Shown here in pieces: positions 8,324-17,110 of a stretch of DNA of 64,000 nucleotides; position 1 is the stretch's first letter, and each line of letters starts with the position of its first letter. Origin of the DNA: Chloroflexota bacterium. GTDB taxonomy: Bacteria; Vulcanimicrobiota; JAMCWD01. The DNA is taken from the NCBI GenBank assembly GCA_023475345.1, contig JAMCWD010000004.1, forward strand, positions 19,994 to 83,993, given 5' to 3'. Both the position numbers and the translations under genes were made by a program. The notes below the pieces were generated by a model, which saw only the letters and a program-made list of their open reading frames with translations, did not search any database and was not told where the DNA came from.

Positions 8324-10312
8324 TTATTCTACGTAGAAGAATACATCGCTGTTGCTCTGGATGCCGTCAACTGTAACAATTACGGGGCCTGGTCCGGCGC
8401 CTGTCGGCACCTGGCACTCGATACGGGTCGAGCACCAGCTTGTTATCGTAGTTGCATCGATTCCGTAGAATCTGACAGTACTTGCCCCCTTCACCGCGCC
8501 GAAGCCCATGCCGTAAATCGTTACCGGGGTGCCTATAGCGCCTGTCGAAGGATTGATGCTCCCGACGGAAGGAGGCAGCCCGGGAGGAGTCGTTACCGTG
8601 AAGCTGAAATCGTTGTTGCTCGTGCCGTCTCTTGTAATTACCGTAACCGGGCCGGTAGTTGCGCCTGAGGGAACTCTACAGACGATCTCGTTATCTACCC
8701 ATGATGTGTAATTGGATGCTGAAGCCCCGTTAAATTTAACAACGCTGGTTCCCTGGACGGCGCCGAAATATGCGCCTGTTATCGTTACGGAAGTATCGGC
8801 AGGCCCCGATGTCGGGGTGAGACTTGTAATCTGGGGAAGCAGTGAGAACAGTACGCCGTTGCTTGTCCCGAATGAAGTTGTAATCATTACCGGGCCTGTT
8901 AGTGCAAAATCAGGCACTAAGCATTCAATCTGCGTGTCCGACCAGACAGTCGCACATGCTTCGACGCCGGAATTAAATTTCAACAGGCTCGTCCCCTGGA
9001 ATTCTCCGAAGTTGAAACCGTTTATGGTTACCGTATCCCCGACGAAGCCTGCAACGGGAATGATATTGACAATATGAGGAGTTATACCGAAGAAGAAATC
9101 GTTGCTCTTGCCGGTGGGTGCATACACCGTAACAGGCCCTGTTACAGCGCCGAACGGAACTGCACAGACGATCTGGGTGGTGGTCCATGTAGTGACTGAA
9201 GGCGATGCCGTCCCGCTGAACTCAACCGAGCCTGTATCCTGGATAGGTCCGAAGTTTATACCGTTTATGGTTACTGCCGAGTCAAACGGGCCAAAGGGTG
9301 GGTTGATATCGTTTATATAAGGAGTCGGGTCAACAGTAAATATGATATTGTTATTGCTCGTGCCCTGAGTTGTAGTTACAACAACAGGCCCTGTTACGGG
9401 AGCCAGGGGCACCTGGCAGACTATCTGCGTATCTGACCATGAGGCTATTGAAGGCGAATTGGTGAAACCCTCCCCGCTGGAAAAACCAACGAGGCTTGTC
9501 CCCCGGGTATCGCCGAAATTATGGCCGAGTACCGTAACATTGGATAAAGGACGTGCGGTCGAAGGATCAATTGCATCGACAATCGGATTTCCGAAATTTA
9601 AGGTCATATCGTCATGCCAACTGAAAATCCAGTAACCGTACCACGGCTGAAAAGAATTTACACCGACATCGCATCTATACTGCTGCCAGCATCCGTTTAC
9701 AAAAGTAAATATCATAGCATAGGCGAAGTGTGTTCCGGGAGAGTCCTGGTACGAAGTCGCATCGGCCAGTCTCCTGGTTTCGCCGTTATACGTGAGCGAA
9801 ATTTTTGCAAACGCCCCCGGGTTTCTAAACGGATAGGCGAAAAAGTTCCACCCGGCATGCAGGGGGATTTTTTCAATGCTCTCGTTATAAGTTCCGGTTC
9901 CGGAAACATCCGCGCCCACGTCGGAATAAGTCCAGAAGCCGTCCGTACAATTTATTGCCCCGACATCGGTCGGGTCTATAAGCTGGTAAGTCGTACCGTT
10001 CCATTTATAAAGGTAATATGTGAATCCGCCCGTTGACGTCAGTGAATCGAACGGGAACGACATACAATTCCACCCCGGGTCGAAAGTATGATTTTCCGTA
10101 TCTCCAACCCTCGCGGAGGGCGGCACGTATTTTCCCAGAGGCACCGCCGCCGGTGGAATCGGAGGGGACGGCGTAAATACCACTTCATTGTCAGCCTGTT
10201 GTATTAAGGCTGTTCCCGAGCCGCCCGCCCCGCCGCCACAACCGGGAAGCAAAGCAAGGCTTAGAGCCATGACTATAAAAACACTTACCCAGGCCAGTTT
10301 CCGCTTGTTCAT
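8324..10312 (-). CDS. Lipoprotein with two-part N-terminal module and five IPT/TIG domains
   Basis: 662 residues. The signal peptide ends in lipobox LPGC (Cys about 25). Residues about 80-255 repeat the module of the neighbouring lipoprotein (WNCMSFPFDSLTS, GWNFFAYPFRNPG, WYGYWIFSW). Five IPT/TIG immunoglobulin-like domains of about 80 residues then run to the C-terminus, each with a Gxx(V)TIxGxxFG turn and the ending TGPVxVTTxxGTSNN. The ATG at 10312 follows GGGAGGGT at 7-nt spacing; a start 7 codons upstream is less likely. The gene probably forms a cluster with its two same-strand neighbours. It is a surface structural or ligand-binding protein; the ligand is unknown. Confidence 0.85.
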   Translation of the reverse strand: MNKRKLAWVSVFIVMALSLALLPGCGGGAGGSGTALIQQADNEVVFTPSPPIPPAAVPLGKYVPPSARVGDTENHTFDPGWNCMSFPFDSLTSTGGFTYYLYKWNGTTYQLIDPTDVGAINCTDGFWTYSDVGADVSGTGTYNESIEKIPLHAGWNFFAYPFRNPGAFAKISLTYNGETRRLADATSYQDSPGTHFAYAMIFTFVNGCWQQYRCDVGVNSFQPWYGYWIFSWHDDMTLNFGNPIVDAIDPSTARPLSNVTVLGHNFGDTRGTSLVGFSSGEGFTNSPSIASWSDTQIVCQVPLAPVTGPVVVTTTQGTSNNNIIFTVDPTPYINDINPPFGPFDSAVTINGINFGPIQDTGSVEFSGTASPSVTTWTTTQIVCAVPFGAVTGPVTVYAPTGKSNDFFFGITPHIVNIIPVAGFVGDTVTINGFNFGEFQGTSLLKFNSGVEACATVWSDTQIECLVPDFALTGPVMITTSFGTSNGVLFSLLPQITSLTPTSGPADTSVTITGAYFGAVQGTSVVKFNGASASNYTSWVDNEIVCRVPSGATTGPVTVITRDGTSNNDFSFTVTTPPGLPPSVGSINPSTGAIGTPVTIYGMGFGAVKGASTVRFYGIDATTITSWCSTRIECQVPTGAGPGPVIVTVDGIQSNSDVFFYVE

Positions 10313-10386
10313 TTTTTTACCCTCCCTGATCATCCTTGAATTTTATCTTAATTTATATTTTGGCGAATATGCGCCTTCGTGACTGA

Positions 10387-12831
10387 TTAGGGCTCTTCAT
10401 ATATGAAGTCTTTATCCTCATTGCTACGTATTCCATCGACGGTTACCGTTACAGGCCCGGTAGAACCGCCATCAGGAGCAACGCAAACAATCTGATTGTC
10501 AACCCAACTATTTATCGCTGCAGCGATGCCGTTAAACTCCACGGTGTCCTGGGAATTTCCGAAGTTCAAGCCGTAAATCGTTACGATGGTTCCGGCAGGG
10601 CCGCTTGAAGGTGAAATGTTTCCCACGGAAGGCGGGAATTCCGGCGGGCCTGTAACTGTGAATGTTTTATCGTTATTGCTCGATCCGTCATTAGTCGTCA
10701 AAACCACCGGCCCTGTCGATGCGGAAGGCGGGACTGCACACATCACACAGGTATCGGTCCATGAAAGATAAGAAGCGGCATTTACACCGTTGAAAGAAAC
10801 TGTGCTTGTTCCCCTTGCAAAACCGAAGGCGGTTCCGGTAACTGTAACATTTGTGTCTGCAGGCCCCGATCCGGGCGACACGTTCAATATGTGGGGAATC
10901 ACGGTATATGTCTTGTCGTTATTGCTCTGCCCGTATTGTGTAATGACTACCACTGGGCCGGATATCGCCCCGTCGGGGACCTGGCATGTGATCAGGCAGT
11001 CATTCCAGTATGTGATTATCGCATAAGCGCCGCCGTTGAACATTAAGACGCCGTCTCCCTGTGAAGCGCCGAAATTCGACCCGGTGATCGTCGTGTTACT
11101 TCCGATGTAGCCGGAGTCCGGCCCTATGCTCGTTATTGCAGGAGTTACGCCGAAAATTACGTCGTCGTTGCTTGTTCCCTGTGTTGTAGTTACGACTACC
11201 GGCCCGGGCGACGCCGATGCGGGAACCTGGCATATTATCGAAGTGTCGCTCCACGATGATGCAAGAGATGCATCGACGCCGTTGAAACTTACAACACTTG
11301 CTCCCTGTGTCGGTCCGAAATTAACGCCGTTTATAGTTACGGTTGACAGTACGGGACCGCATGGCGGGTTCACGCTGAATATGTAAGGCGTTTCGTCAAC
11401 TGTAAATATTACATCCGTATTGCTTGGGCCGGTGCTCGTAGTAACGACTACCGGGCCTGTCGCCGCTCCGACGGGAACCCGGCAGATTATCTGCTGATAA
11501 TTCCATGAGATGACATTTGCGGCTGTGACTTCGGTCCCGTTGAATGAGAGACTGTTCCCGGTATGCGAGTAGCCGAAATAATCTCCACTGACGGTAACAA
11601 CGGTCAGGGGTCTTCCGGAACCGGGGGAGACTGATTCCACCAGCGGGTCTTTGGCGGCGGAAGGATAAAGGATAATAGCCTGCATCCCCGTGGGTATGAC
11701 CGCCCGGCCGACTTGTGCATACGGGTCAACCGTCCTGCTGTAAGGGTCTATGTTTATTTGATCCGCCGGGAAGGCCCATACGGCTATTATGATATCTTCA
11801 GTGCCGTCAGGGAAGGTATTTGCCGGAATTGTTGCGCCGGTATTGCTTGAAAGCGAGCTTATGAATTTATTCAAAAGGTTGGGACATGCAAAATTCATGT
11901 CGCGGGTGTCCACGGATGACCAGTAGTGAGTATATATGGGGTTTCCCGATGATGATTCCTGCAGGCGGTATGCTTCGCATAAATATTTGTAAGATCCCCC
12001 GAGCGGCTGCCATGTAACGGCTATGTCCGAGTCAAGAGGCGGCTCGGACTGAGACGAAGGGCTCGATATCTGAGGAGCCTGGGGGTACCCGGCATCGGAT
12101 GTAACGACCTTGCTGAGCGTTCCGGTATTGTCCTGGAAAGTATAATCGCCCGGTACTGAAGCGGAGCTTAATGACGCCCTGGCTTCAAAATAAGAACCGG
12201 TGCCCCTGCCTCCCAGCACCGCCCCGGTTTGAGAAGACGGGGGATAGCCGTATGAATAATTCTGAACATATATCGAGCCGCCGGGACCGAGATCCCCCAT
12301 GGAATATCTTGCGCCGTCGGGTGTCTGCACGCTCAGCGAGCCTGACCACCTGTTCATCGATACCATGTTCATGGCCACATCCAGTTCTTCTACAGGCGTC
12401 TGGGCGGTCAGCCATTGTGAGCGAACCGGGTGAACTATAAGCCAGTAGGCGTTTTCATTGTTAACGGTTATCGTAACTTTCGGGTTGTTCCCGGCGATTA
12501 CATTTACGACGCTGCTCCCGTAACCTATTTGATTGTTATTTTCATCGAACTGTTCGATTTTTACGAGTTTGTTTCCCAGCGGGACATTTTCAATGGTTAC
12601 GCTTGTATTGGGAGGAATGATCCTGACCGATGGAACTACAGGCTGCAGGGTTACGGGATCGGCAATGACAACTTCATAATAAGCCGCAGGAGAGTAAGAT
12701 TTTCCGGATGGCATATCGATTAAAAGAGTCCCTGTCCCGGCGGAAGCGCCGGAGCCTCCCCCCGAGCCACAGCCGCTTAAAATAACAAGCAGGAAGAAGA
12801 TGAATATAAGTAACGACCGGCACCTTCTCAA
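10387..12831 (-). CDS. Lipoprotein with five C-terminal IPT/TIG domains
   Basis: 814 residues with lipobox LSGC (Cys about 21), so predicted to be lipid-anchored. Residues about 30-130 contain a carboxypeptidase-regulatory or PEGA-like stretch (IENVPLGNKLVKIEQFD). Residues about 130-400 are an unrecognised beta-rich region with a fibronectin-III-like segment (ITVTWQPLGG-type, around 255-360). Residues about 400-810 carry five IPT/TIG domains that match, repeat by repeat, those of the neighbouring lipoprotein. The start is a TTG after GAGGGAGGG. The two-part module of the other two lipoproteins is absent. No enzymatic motif is visible. Confidence 0.83.
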   Translation of the reverse strand: MRRCRSLLIFIFFLLVILSGCGSGGGSGASAGTGTLLIDMPSGKSYSPAAYYEVVIADPVTLQPVVPSVRIIPPNTSVTIENVPLGNKLVKIEQFDENNNQIGYGSSVVNVIAGNNPKVTITVNNENAYWLIVHPVRSQWLTAQTPVEELDVAMNMVSMNRWSGSLSVQTPDGARYSMGDLGPGGSIYVQNYSYGYPPSSQTGAVLGGRGTGSYFEARASLSSASVPGDYTFQDNTGTLSKVVTSDAGYPQAPQISSPSSQSEPPLDSDIAVTWQPLGGSYKYLCEAYRLQESSSGNPIYTHYWSSVDTRDMNFACPNLLNKFISSLSSNTGATIPANTFPDGTEDIIIAVWAFPADQINIDPYSRTVDPYAQVGRAVIPTGMQAIILYPSAAKDPLVESVSPGSGRPLTVVTVSGDYFGYSHTGNSLSFNGTEVTAANVISWNYQQIICRVPVGAATGPVVVTTSTGPSNTDVIFTVDETPYIFSVNPPCGPVLSTVTINGVNFGPTQGASVVSFNGVDASLASSWSDTSIICQVPASASPGPVVVTTTQGTSNDDVIFGVTPAITSIGPDSGYIGSNTTITGSNFGASQGDGVLMFNGGAYAIITYWNDCLITCQVPDGAISGPVVVITQYGQSNNDKTYTVIPHILNVSPGSGPADTNVTVTGTAFGFARGTSTVSFNGVNAASYLSWTDTCVMCAVPPSASTGPVVLTTNDGSSNNDKTFTVTGPPEFPPSVGNISPSSGPAGTIVTIYGLNFGNSQDTVEFNGIAAAINSWVDNQIVCVAPDGGSTGPVTVTVDGIRSNEDKDFIYEEP

Positions 12832-12965
12832 AATTTCCCTCCCTCAACCACCTGAATCTAACTGAAGGCAAAAATATTTTTCTATAAGTCCGGGATTTTC
12901 CCTTTTAAATTTTTTCAGTTCTTCATTTTTTTAAATATTTTATTTAACATGGAAGAAAAAATGCA

Positions 12966-13343
12966 TTACTGGGCAATAACATTTGAAAGCGTGACGGACC
13001 TCACCCTGTCCCATACCTTCACGGTAACCTGGTCCAGCTTCGTTGTAGTTGTGCCGTAAGGTTTTACAGTTATCTGGAAATTGCAATCGGAGTATCCCTT
13101 GTCGGAAAAATTTCCTGTTTTTGCAATAGTCTTATCGGTAATATATTCCTCCATCTTGCTCTGTGTAAGCTGGACAAGCAGTATCTTCCTGTTTGCCTGC
13201 TTCAGCGCATCCATGCCTCTCGTAAAGAGCAGGAAAACAAACATCAGGGCCATGGAAAGAAGAATGATCGCCACGATCACTTCTATCAGCGTCATGCCCT
13301 TTGATTTATTTTTTATTTTTCGTCTTTGTGTTTCTCGTACCAT
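12966..13343 (-). CDS. Minor pseudopilin / prepilin-like protein (GspI/PilV-like)
   Basis: 125 residues. A basic leader ends in the prepilin peptidase site G|MTLIEV (Gly16), followed by a hydrophobic helix with the conserved Glu5 of mature pilins. This is the class III signal of type IV pilins and type II secretion pseudopilins. It overlaps the preceding gene (start 13849) by 31 bp, so the two are translationally coupled. The C-terminal domain is short and not clearly recognisable. It probably sits in a pilus or pseudopilus tip assembled with the GspF-like protein encoded upstream. Confidence 0.8.
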   Translation of the reverse strand: MVRETQRRKIKNKSKGMTLIEVIVAIILLSMALMFVFLLFTRGMDALKQANRKILLVQLTQSKMEEYITDKTIAKTGNFSDKGYSDCNFQITVKPYGTTTTKLDQVTVKVWDRVRSVTLSNVIAQ

Positions 13344-13849
13344 TTGTAGATGTATGCCTCATTGGTGGTTACGCTTACAAGCACCTGGAAACAGATCGTC
13401 CTGGTAGCCATGATCGACCCGTTGGGATTTGCCAGGAACCCCTGGGATTCCATGTATAAAAGGTAAACCTGGTTGGGGAAAATATCCGGGTTCGTCGTCA
13501 TGTCGGTGCTCAGCCGCAGGACGTACAGCGTCTCATAGTTACCCATGTTTACGCGGCCCATGGTTCCCGAGCCCCAGTATGAACTCTGGAAAAAGTCGTA
13601 TTTGCTCGTATTCAAGCCGTCCTTTATCAAAGCCAGGGCGTATTGAGTGCCGGCATCTGCAGTATAAAGTGATGCCAGGCCATACTCTTTCTCTCCGGCC
13701 ATCTTGTATTGAATCCCCACGGTATCGGTGAATGAAATCCCCATTACTAAAAGCAAAAACAAAAGGCACATTACCAGGGGTATTATCACGCCCCTTTGCC
13801 TGTTTCTCTTAATAAGGTCCTTGTTACGGAGCCGTCGTGATCTGTACAT
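13313..13849 (-). CDS. PilX-like minor pilus assembly protein
   Basis: 178 residues. A basic N-terminus (RRLRNKDLIKRNRQRG) leads into RGVIIPLVMCLLFLLLVMG, a PilX/GspK-type N-terminus where the +5 Glu of ordinary pilins is absent. The segment LYTADAGTQYALALIKDG is a strong landmark of the PilX N-terminal family (A-x-AG..YA). It overlaps the gene before it by 26 bp and the gene after it by 31 bp. It is likely a minor pseudopilin that helps initiate the fibre. Confidence 0.78.
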   Translation of the reverse strand: MYRSRRLRNKDLIKRNRQRGVIIPLVMCLLFLLLVMGISFTDTVGIQYKMAGEKEYGLASLYTADAGTQYALALIKDGLNTSKYDFFQSSYWGSGTMGRVNMGNYETLYVLRLSTDMTTNPDIFPNQVYLLYMESQGFLANPNGSIMATRTICFQVLVSVTTNEAYIYKWYEKHKDEK

Positions 13850-14360
13850 TTGTTTTTGATCCCTGTCCTACTTTTATATACCTTTTAGCGCCGTCACAAT
13901 TGACGGTTATAGTGCCTGTCCAGTCATAACTCGGGTCAGCCAGGAAATAAATCCTGTCGCTGCGGTGCCCCGAATCGGGCGTAACGGTAAAAGTTACCTG
14001 CATGCCCAGTTGTTCGCCGGGATTTACCGCCTTCCTCACCGAATTTGAGTTCAGTATTCTTGTAAGGGGATCGATTTCGTAAGTTGCATAAGTATCGCTT
14101 GTGGAAAAAATAATGCCGACAGAAGAGCCTGCCCCTACCAGATCTCCCGACACGTAATTGGCATCCATCGTTACGGCCCTTTCCATCATGTACCTGATGT
14201 CCTGGGCCAGCATTTCCGCCGCGCGAAGCGCCGCTTGGTTCTTCCTGTTCTTGGAGAAATACGCAGCCGTAAGGCCGGTCAGTATCGCAATAATCGCTAC
14301 TACGACCAGGATCTCCATCAGGGTAAACCCTTTTTGTTTTTTGTTTTCAATCTTGTTCAT
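13824..14360 (-). CDS. Prepilin-like protein (GspH/FimT-like)
   Basis: 178 residues. The leader KQKGFTLMEILVVVAIIAIL is a textbook class III signal: cleavage after Gly, N-methylated Phe +1, Glu +5. The following helix (LRAAEMLAQDIRYMMERAVT) and beta-rich C-terminus fit GspH/FimT pseudopilins. Its ATG overlaps the stop of the GspF-like gene in an ATGA, showing translational coupling. It is probably a structural subunit of the pseudopilus. Confidence 0.82.
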   Translation of the reverse strand: MNKIENKKQKGFTLMEILVVVAIIAILTGLTAAYFSKNRKNQAALRAAEMLAQDIRYMMERAVTMDANYVSGDLVGAGSSVGIIFSTSDTYATYEIDPLTRILNSNSVRKAVNPGEQLGMQVTFTVTPDSGHRSDRIYFLADPSYDWTGTITVNCDGAKRYIKVGQGSKTNVQITTAP

Positions 14361-15568
14361 AATAACATAATCATCTGGTATAAAGGCATAAATACCGCCA
14401 GCATTATAAAGCCCACTACAAATGCAAGGAAGACAATTGTTGCGGGCTCAAGCAGCTTCCATAACGAATCCGCCGAATACACCGCATCCATTTCCAGTAT
14501 CTCGGCCAGCTTCTCAAGAAGCAATTTGAGTTCCCCCGATTCCTCCCCTACGGCTATCATGTCCGGCACAGCGCTGGGGATAAAGCTGAATTCCCTGAGC
14601 CGGCTGGACATTTCAAGCCCTGATTTCATCCCCTTGGTACAGTATGCTATAGCTTCTCTCATTAAGGAATCGTCGAAAATCTCCGATATAATTATAAGAC
14701 ATTCCGCAAGAGGTATTCCTGCTGAATATAGCGTTGCAAGCGTTGCGCAAAAGCGCGACATGGTGGTTTTAAGAATAACATTTCCTATCAAAGGCAGCTT
14801 TATTCTCAATTTATCCCTTGCAAGCCGTCCCTGCGGCGTCCTTATATAATTGATAGCGACAAAAATAATTATAAGCACTATTACCGCTACTATCAACATC
14901 TTTGCCGGGCTGGTGAAAATCTGGGTGAAGCCTATGAGGATTTTCGTAATCAGGGGCAGTTCGATATGCATTTTCTCGTAAATGCTCATGAAATTGGGAA
15001 CGAAAAATAATGTCATTGCAAAGACCGCTGCAAGCGATACTATTATTACGAATATCGGGTAAGTCAGGGCGGACTGGAGGCGTTTTTTATTCCTGTATTC
15101 GCTTTCCTGGAGGTCCGCAAGCATGTCCAGCATCTCCGGCAGCATGCCTGAACCTTCCCCGGCTTTTGTCATCGCAATCGTAAGAGGATTGAATATCCTG
15201 GGATGTTTGCTCAATGCGTGATGGAAAGTAACCCCTCTTGAAACATCTATCGCCGTCGTGCTCAGCGCGTTGTGCAGGAACTGGTTCGTTATGTGCTTCG
15301 CTATGGTATTTAATGCGCGGTCCAGCCCCACCCCCACGCGGATCATCGTTGCAAGCTGACGGTTTACTATCGCAAGACTCTGCTCATCTACAAAATGTAT
15401 ATAATCAGGAATCGATATTTCTATAGATTTTTTAGGCTCAAGACGCAGCAGGGTCAGGTCAGTATCCCTTAGAATCTTTTCCTTCGCGATCTCAAGTGTG
15501 TCTGCTGTTATTTCCGACTTTATATGACGCCCTTTTGAATCTAATGCCTGATAACTGAATTTGGGCAT
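14357..15568 (-). CDS. Type II secretion / type IV pilus inner-membrane platform protein (GspF/PilC family)
   Basis: 403 residues, the usual length. It begins MPKFSYQALDSKG, typical of GspF/PilC. Two T2SSF cytoplasmic helical domains (about 70-190 and 270-390) are each followed by transmembrane segments (about 165-190, 215-240 and 375-400), with the landmarks GEGSGMLPEML and GEESGELKLLLEKLAEI. It anchors the assembly ATPase and moves pilin subunits in characterised systems. It is the first gene of a four-gene unit with three prepilins; no GspE/PilB ATPase, secretin or prepilin peptidase is in this window, so those parts must be elsewhere. Confidence 0.93.
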   Translation of the reverse strand: MPKFSYQALDSKGRHIKSEITADTLEIAKEKILRDTDLTLLRLEPKKSIEISIPDYIHFVDEQSLAIVNRQLATMIRVGVGLDRALNTIAKHITNQFLHNALSTTAIDVSRGVTFHHALSKHPRIFNPLTIAMTKAGEGSGMLPEMLDMLADLQESEYRNKKRLQSALTYPIFVIIVSLAAVFAMTLFFVPNFMSIYEKMHIELPLITKILIGFTQIFTSPAKMLIVAVIVLIIIFVAINYIRTPQGRLARDKLRIKLPLIGNVILKTTMSRFCATLATLYSAGIPLAECLIIISEIFDDSLMREAIAYCTKGMKSGLEMSSRLREFSFIPSAVPDMIAVGEESGELKLLLEKLAEILEMDAVYSADSLWKLLEPATIVFLAFVVGFIMLAVFMPLYQMIMLL

Positions 15569-15760
15569 ATTCCCGCGCTGAGAGCCTCCCCCTGAATAAT
15601 GGTGATTATTATACCGGTCTCATCCGAATATAAACAGGTACCTTTTCTTCTCAGCCGAGGATGTTCCTTCGTCAGGAATAAAATAATTTAATGCCGGATC
15701 TTGTAAGGAAAAGAGTTTTCCCCCGCCCGGAACAATGTTGTAGTTTTTACCCGGCTCTTT

Positions 15761-16075
15761 TCAGCTTAATGCCCCGCTCAAGCTGTATTCGTTATTCTGG
15801 ATCGCTTCCACATGGGCGTCATAATATACCCGCGTTATCCGTGGAGAAAGAACCAGCGAAGACAATGCTTTCGACGGCAGATCGGCGGAAAAAGCATTGA
15901 TGATATAAAGGTCGTCCTTGACCTTCCCGCCAAGAGATTGAACTACCTGGCGATCTTCGTCCTTCAATCCGTCAAGCGTCTGGATTATCAGGGGAAGCAC
16001 CTGGTCATCCTCGTTTTCTACCAGGCTCTGCAGTATCGGGTCGAGTTTTTGCTTGATAAGTTCTGTGTCTTCCAT
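15761..16075 (-). CDS. Orphan subtilisin-propeptide-like protein (inhibitor I9-like)
   Basis: 104 residues, with no signal peptide. The C-terminal half (VVQSLGGKVKDDLYIINAFS, then PSKALSSLVLSPRITRVYYD) has the pattern of peptidase inhibitor I9 domains: GG-x-V, I-x-AF-S-A-x-[VL], alternating helix, and a closing strand ending in D. In subtilases this domain is a propeptide that folds and inhibits the protease; here it stands alone, with no protease domain after the stop. A good Shine-Dalgarno (GGAGG) precedes the ATG at 16075. Stand-alone I9 proteins are known inhibitors or chaperones of subtilases. A subtilase is encoded about 24 kb away, but a link is only a guess. Confidence 0.6.
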   Translation of the reverse strand: MEDTELIKQKLDPILQSLVENEDDQVLPLIIQTLDGLKDEDRQVVQSLGGKVKDDLYIINAFSADLPSKALSSLVLSPRITRVYYDAHVEAIQNNEYSLSGALS

Positions 16076-16363
16076 GATAGGCCTCCATCGATGATACGAT
16101 AATAATTTCAGTTTGCTTATGAATGTCTTAGTAATTTAGCTTTAAATGCGCCCGGGGTCAATAGCCAAATCTTCGCCGGTTGTTAATTTATTGTAAACAT
16201 TTTAAAAGGAGGATTTCCGGAGAATGATCTTTAAAAAGGGCCTGTAATGGTTGATTTTAAAAGCAAAAATGTTAACATTTTTTTTACAAAACGGAAACAA
16301 AATGGTTCCATGTGCATGATATAATGACAGTGGATTAAGGTACCCGTGAAAGGGGTTGAAAAT
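16076..16363. other. Divergent intergenic region
   Basis: This AT-rich stretch separates the I9-like gene from the small protein at 16364. Apart from the extended -10 at 16317-16325 I see only poly-T and poly-A tracts around 16260-16300. Confidence 0.5.
16317..16325 (+). promoter_or_regulatory. Extended -10 promoter element
   Basis: TGATATAAT is a perfect TGnTATAAT extended -10. No good -35 is visible at the expected distance, which is common for extended -10 promoters. The ATG at 16364 lies 38 bp downstream of the element. Confidence 0.55.
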
Positions 16364-16702
16364 ATGTTAGGTGACGGCGATACAATTCAACAGATGGTAA
16401 CAAGGAGCGGTGCTGACATTGCTCAGATTGGCATCAGTTCCCAGGAGTTGGGAGGAGTCGGGGCTCTTGACGGAGGGACATCTTCGGTTCTCGGCCCGGA
16501 TTTTCGCAGTCCCTGGCTCAGGGACCAGGTCTCGCTCAGCCTCGAAGCCCAGATCGCAATGATTGAAACGCGGGCGAATTACAAGCTGACACTGGCGGAC
16601 CTCGGATACACCAACCGCCAGAAGGTTCTGGAACTGAGGCCGGGCATCTATTGTAAAGTAGAGCCCACCGGCTGCTACAAGCTGGCGTACAACGACAGGT
16701 AA
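16364..16702 (+). CDS. Small protein of unknown function
   Basis: 112 residues; not recognised. The N-terminal half is Gly/Asp/Ser-rich (IGISSQELGGVGALDGG) and the second half looks folded, with a QVSLSLEAQIAMIETRAN helix and a closing GIYCKVEPTGCYKLAYND hairpin holding two Cys residues. There is no signal peptide or membrane segment. The start at 16364 is preceded by AAAGGGGT, while an in-frame GTG at 16346 would add six residues. The gene has its own promoter and terminator, so it is a monocistronic unit. This arrangement supports a real gene even though the function is unknown. Confidence 0.65.
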   Translation: MLGDGDTIQQMVTRSGADIAQIGISSQELGGVGALDGGTSSVLGPDFRSPWLRDQVSLSLEAQIAMIETRANYKLTLADLGYTNRQKVLELRPGIYCKVEPTGCYKLAYNDR

Positions 16703-16746
16703 CTCCAATAAAAAATAAAAAACATTATAAACTTTAGTTATTAAAG

Positions 16747-16778
16747 TGAAGGCTCTTTTATGGGTCTTCATTTTTTTT
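16747..16778 (+). terminator. Rho-independent terminator
   Basis: TGAAGGCTC and GGGTCTTCA form a 9-bp stem with two G-T wobbles and a 6-nt loop, followed by eight T. The wobbles pair only in plus-strand RNA, so it terminates the small gene ending at 16702. Confidence 0.75.
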
Positions 16779-17041
16779 GCGCTGAATTCATGCGGGAGTT
16801 TAGCCGTACCACGATACGGGGCAGGAATGACCGGGAGTTTGTTTTCCTTATAATATCCATGCGGAAATGACGGTAATATCAGAGTCCGGGGTTTGTGCCA
16901 CTCATCGGGCATGCGGAGCGGAATAAATTCCGCAGATCCGATATTCTCTCCACTCTTGCCTGGAGCGGGCCCGATTTATTGGGCCTCCGACAGGTTCAAG
17001 CTCATAATTCCGGAAGAAAAACTTTGAATAAAAAAATCCGG
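16779..17041. other. Non-coding gap with inverted repeats
   Basis: No gene is visible here. It contains a perfect short palindrome, GCGGAATAAATTCCGC (16918-16933), and an imperfect hairpin (about 16959-16994) in which GGCCC pairs with GGGCC, flanked by GGA/TCC and CCTG/CAGG. Neither is followed by a T-run. They could be remnants of a repeat or a small RNA; nothing decides it. Confidence 0.35.
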
Positions 17042-17069
17042 TTGAAAAGAAAATTCCCTGTGTTATAAT
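17042..17069 (+). promoter_or_regulatory. Promoter of the HtrA-like protease gene
   Basis: TTGAAA (17042-17047) and TATAAT (17064-17069) are 16 bp apart, with TGT before the -10 giving an extended -10. Transcription would begin near 17076, which excludes the upstream TTG at 17072 as the start codon. Confidence 0.65.
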
Positions 17070-17110
17070 GTTTGAATGATTTCATTCATACGATTCGGGA
17101 GGTGAGGCAA

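Noticed and set aside
16779..17041. tRNA or small RNA gene
   Set aside because: The palindromes do not form a cloverleaf, and no promoter or terminator frames them.
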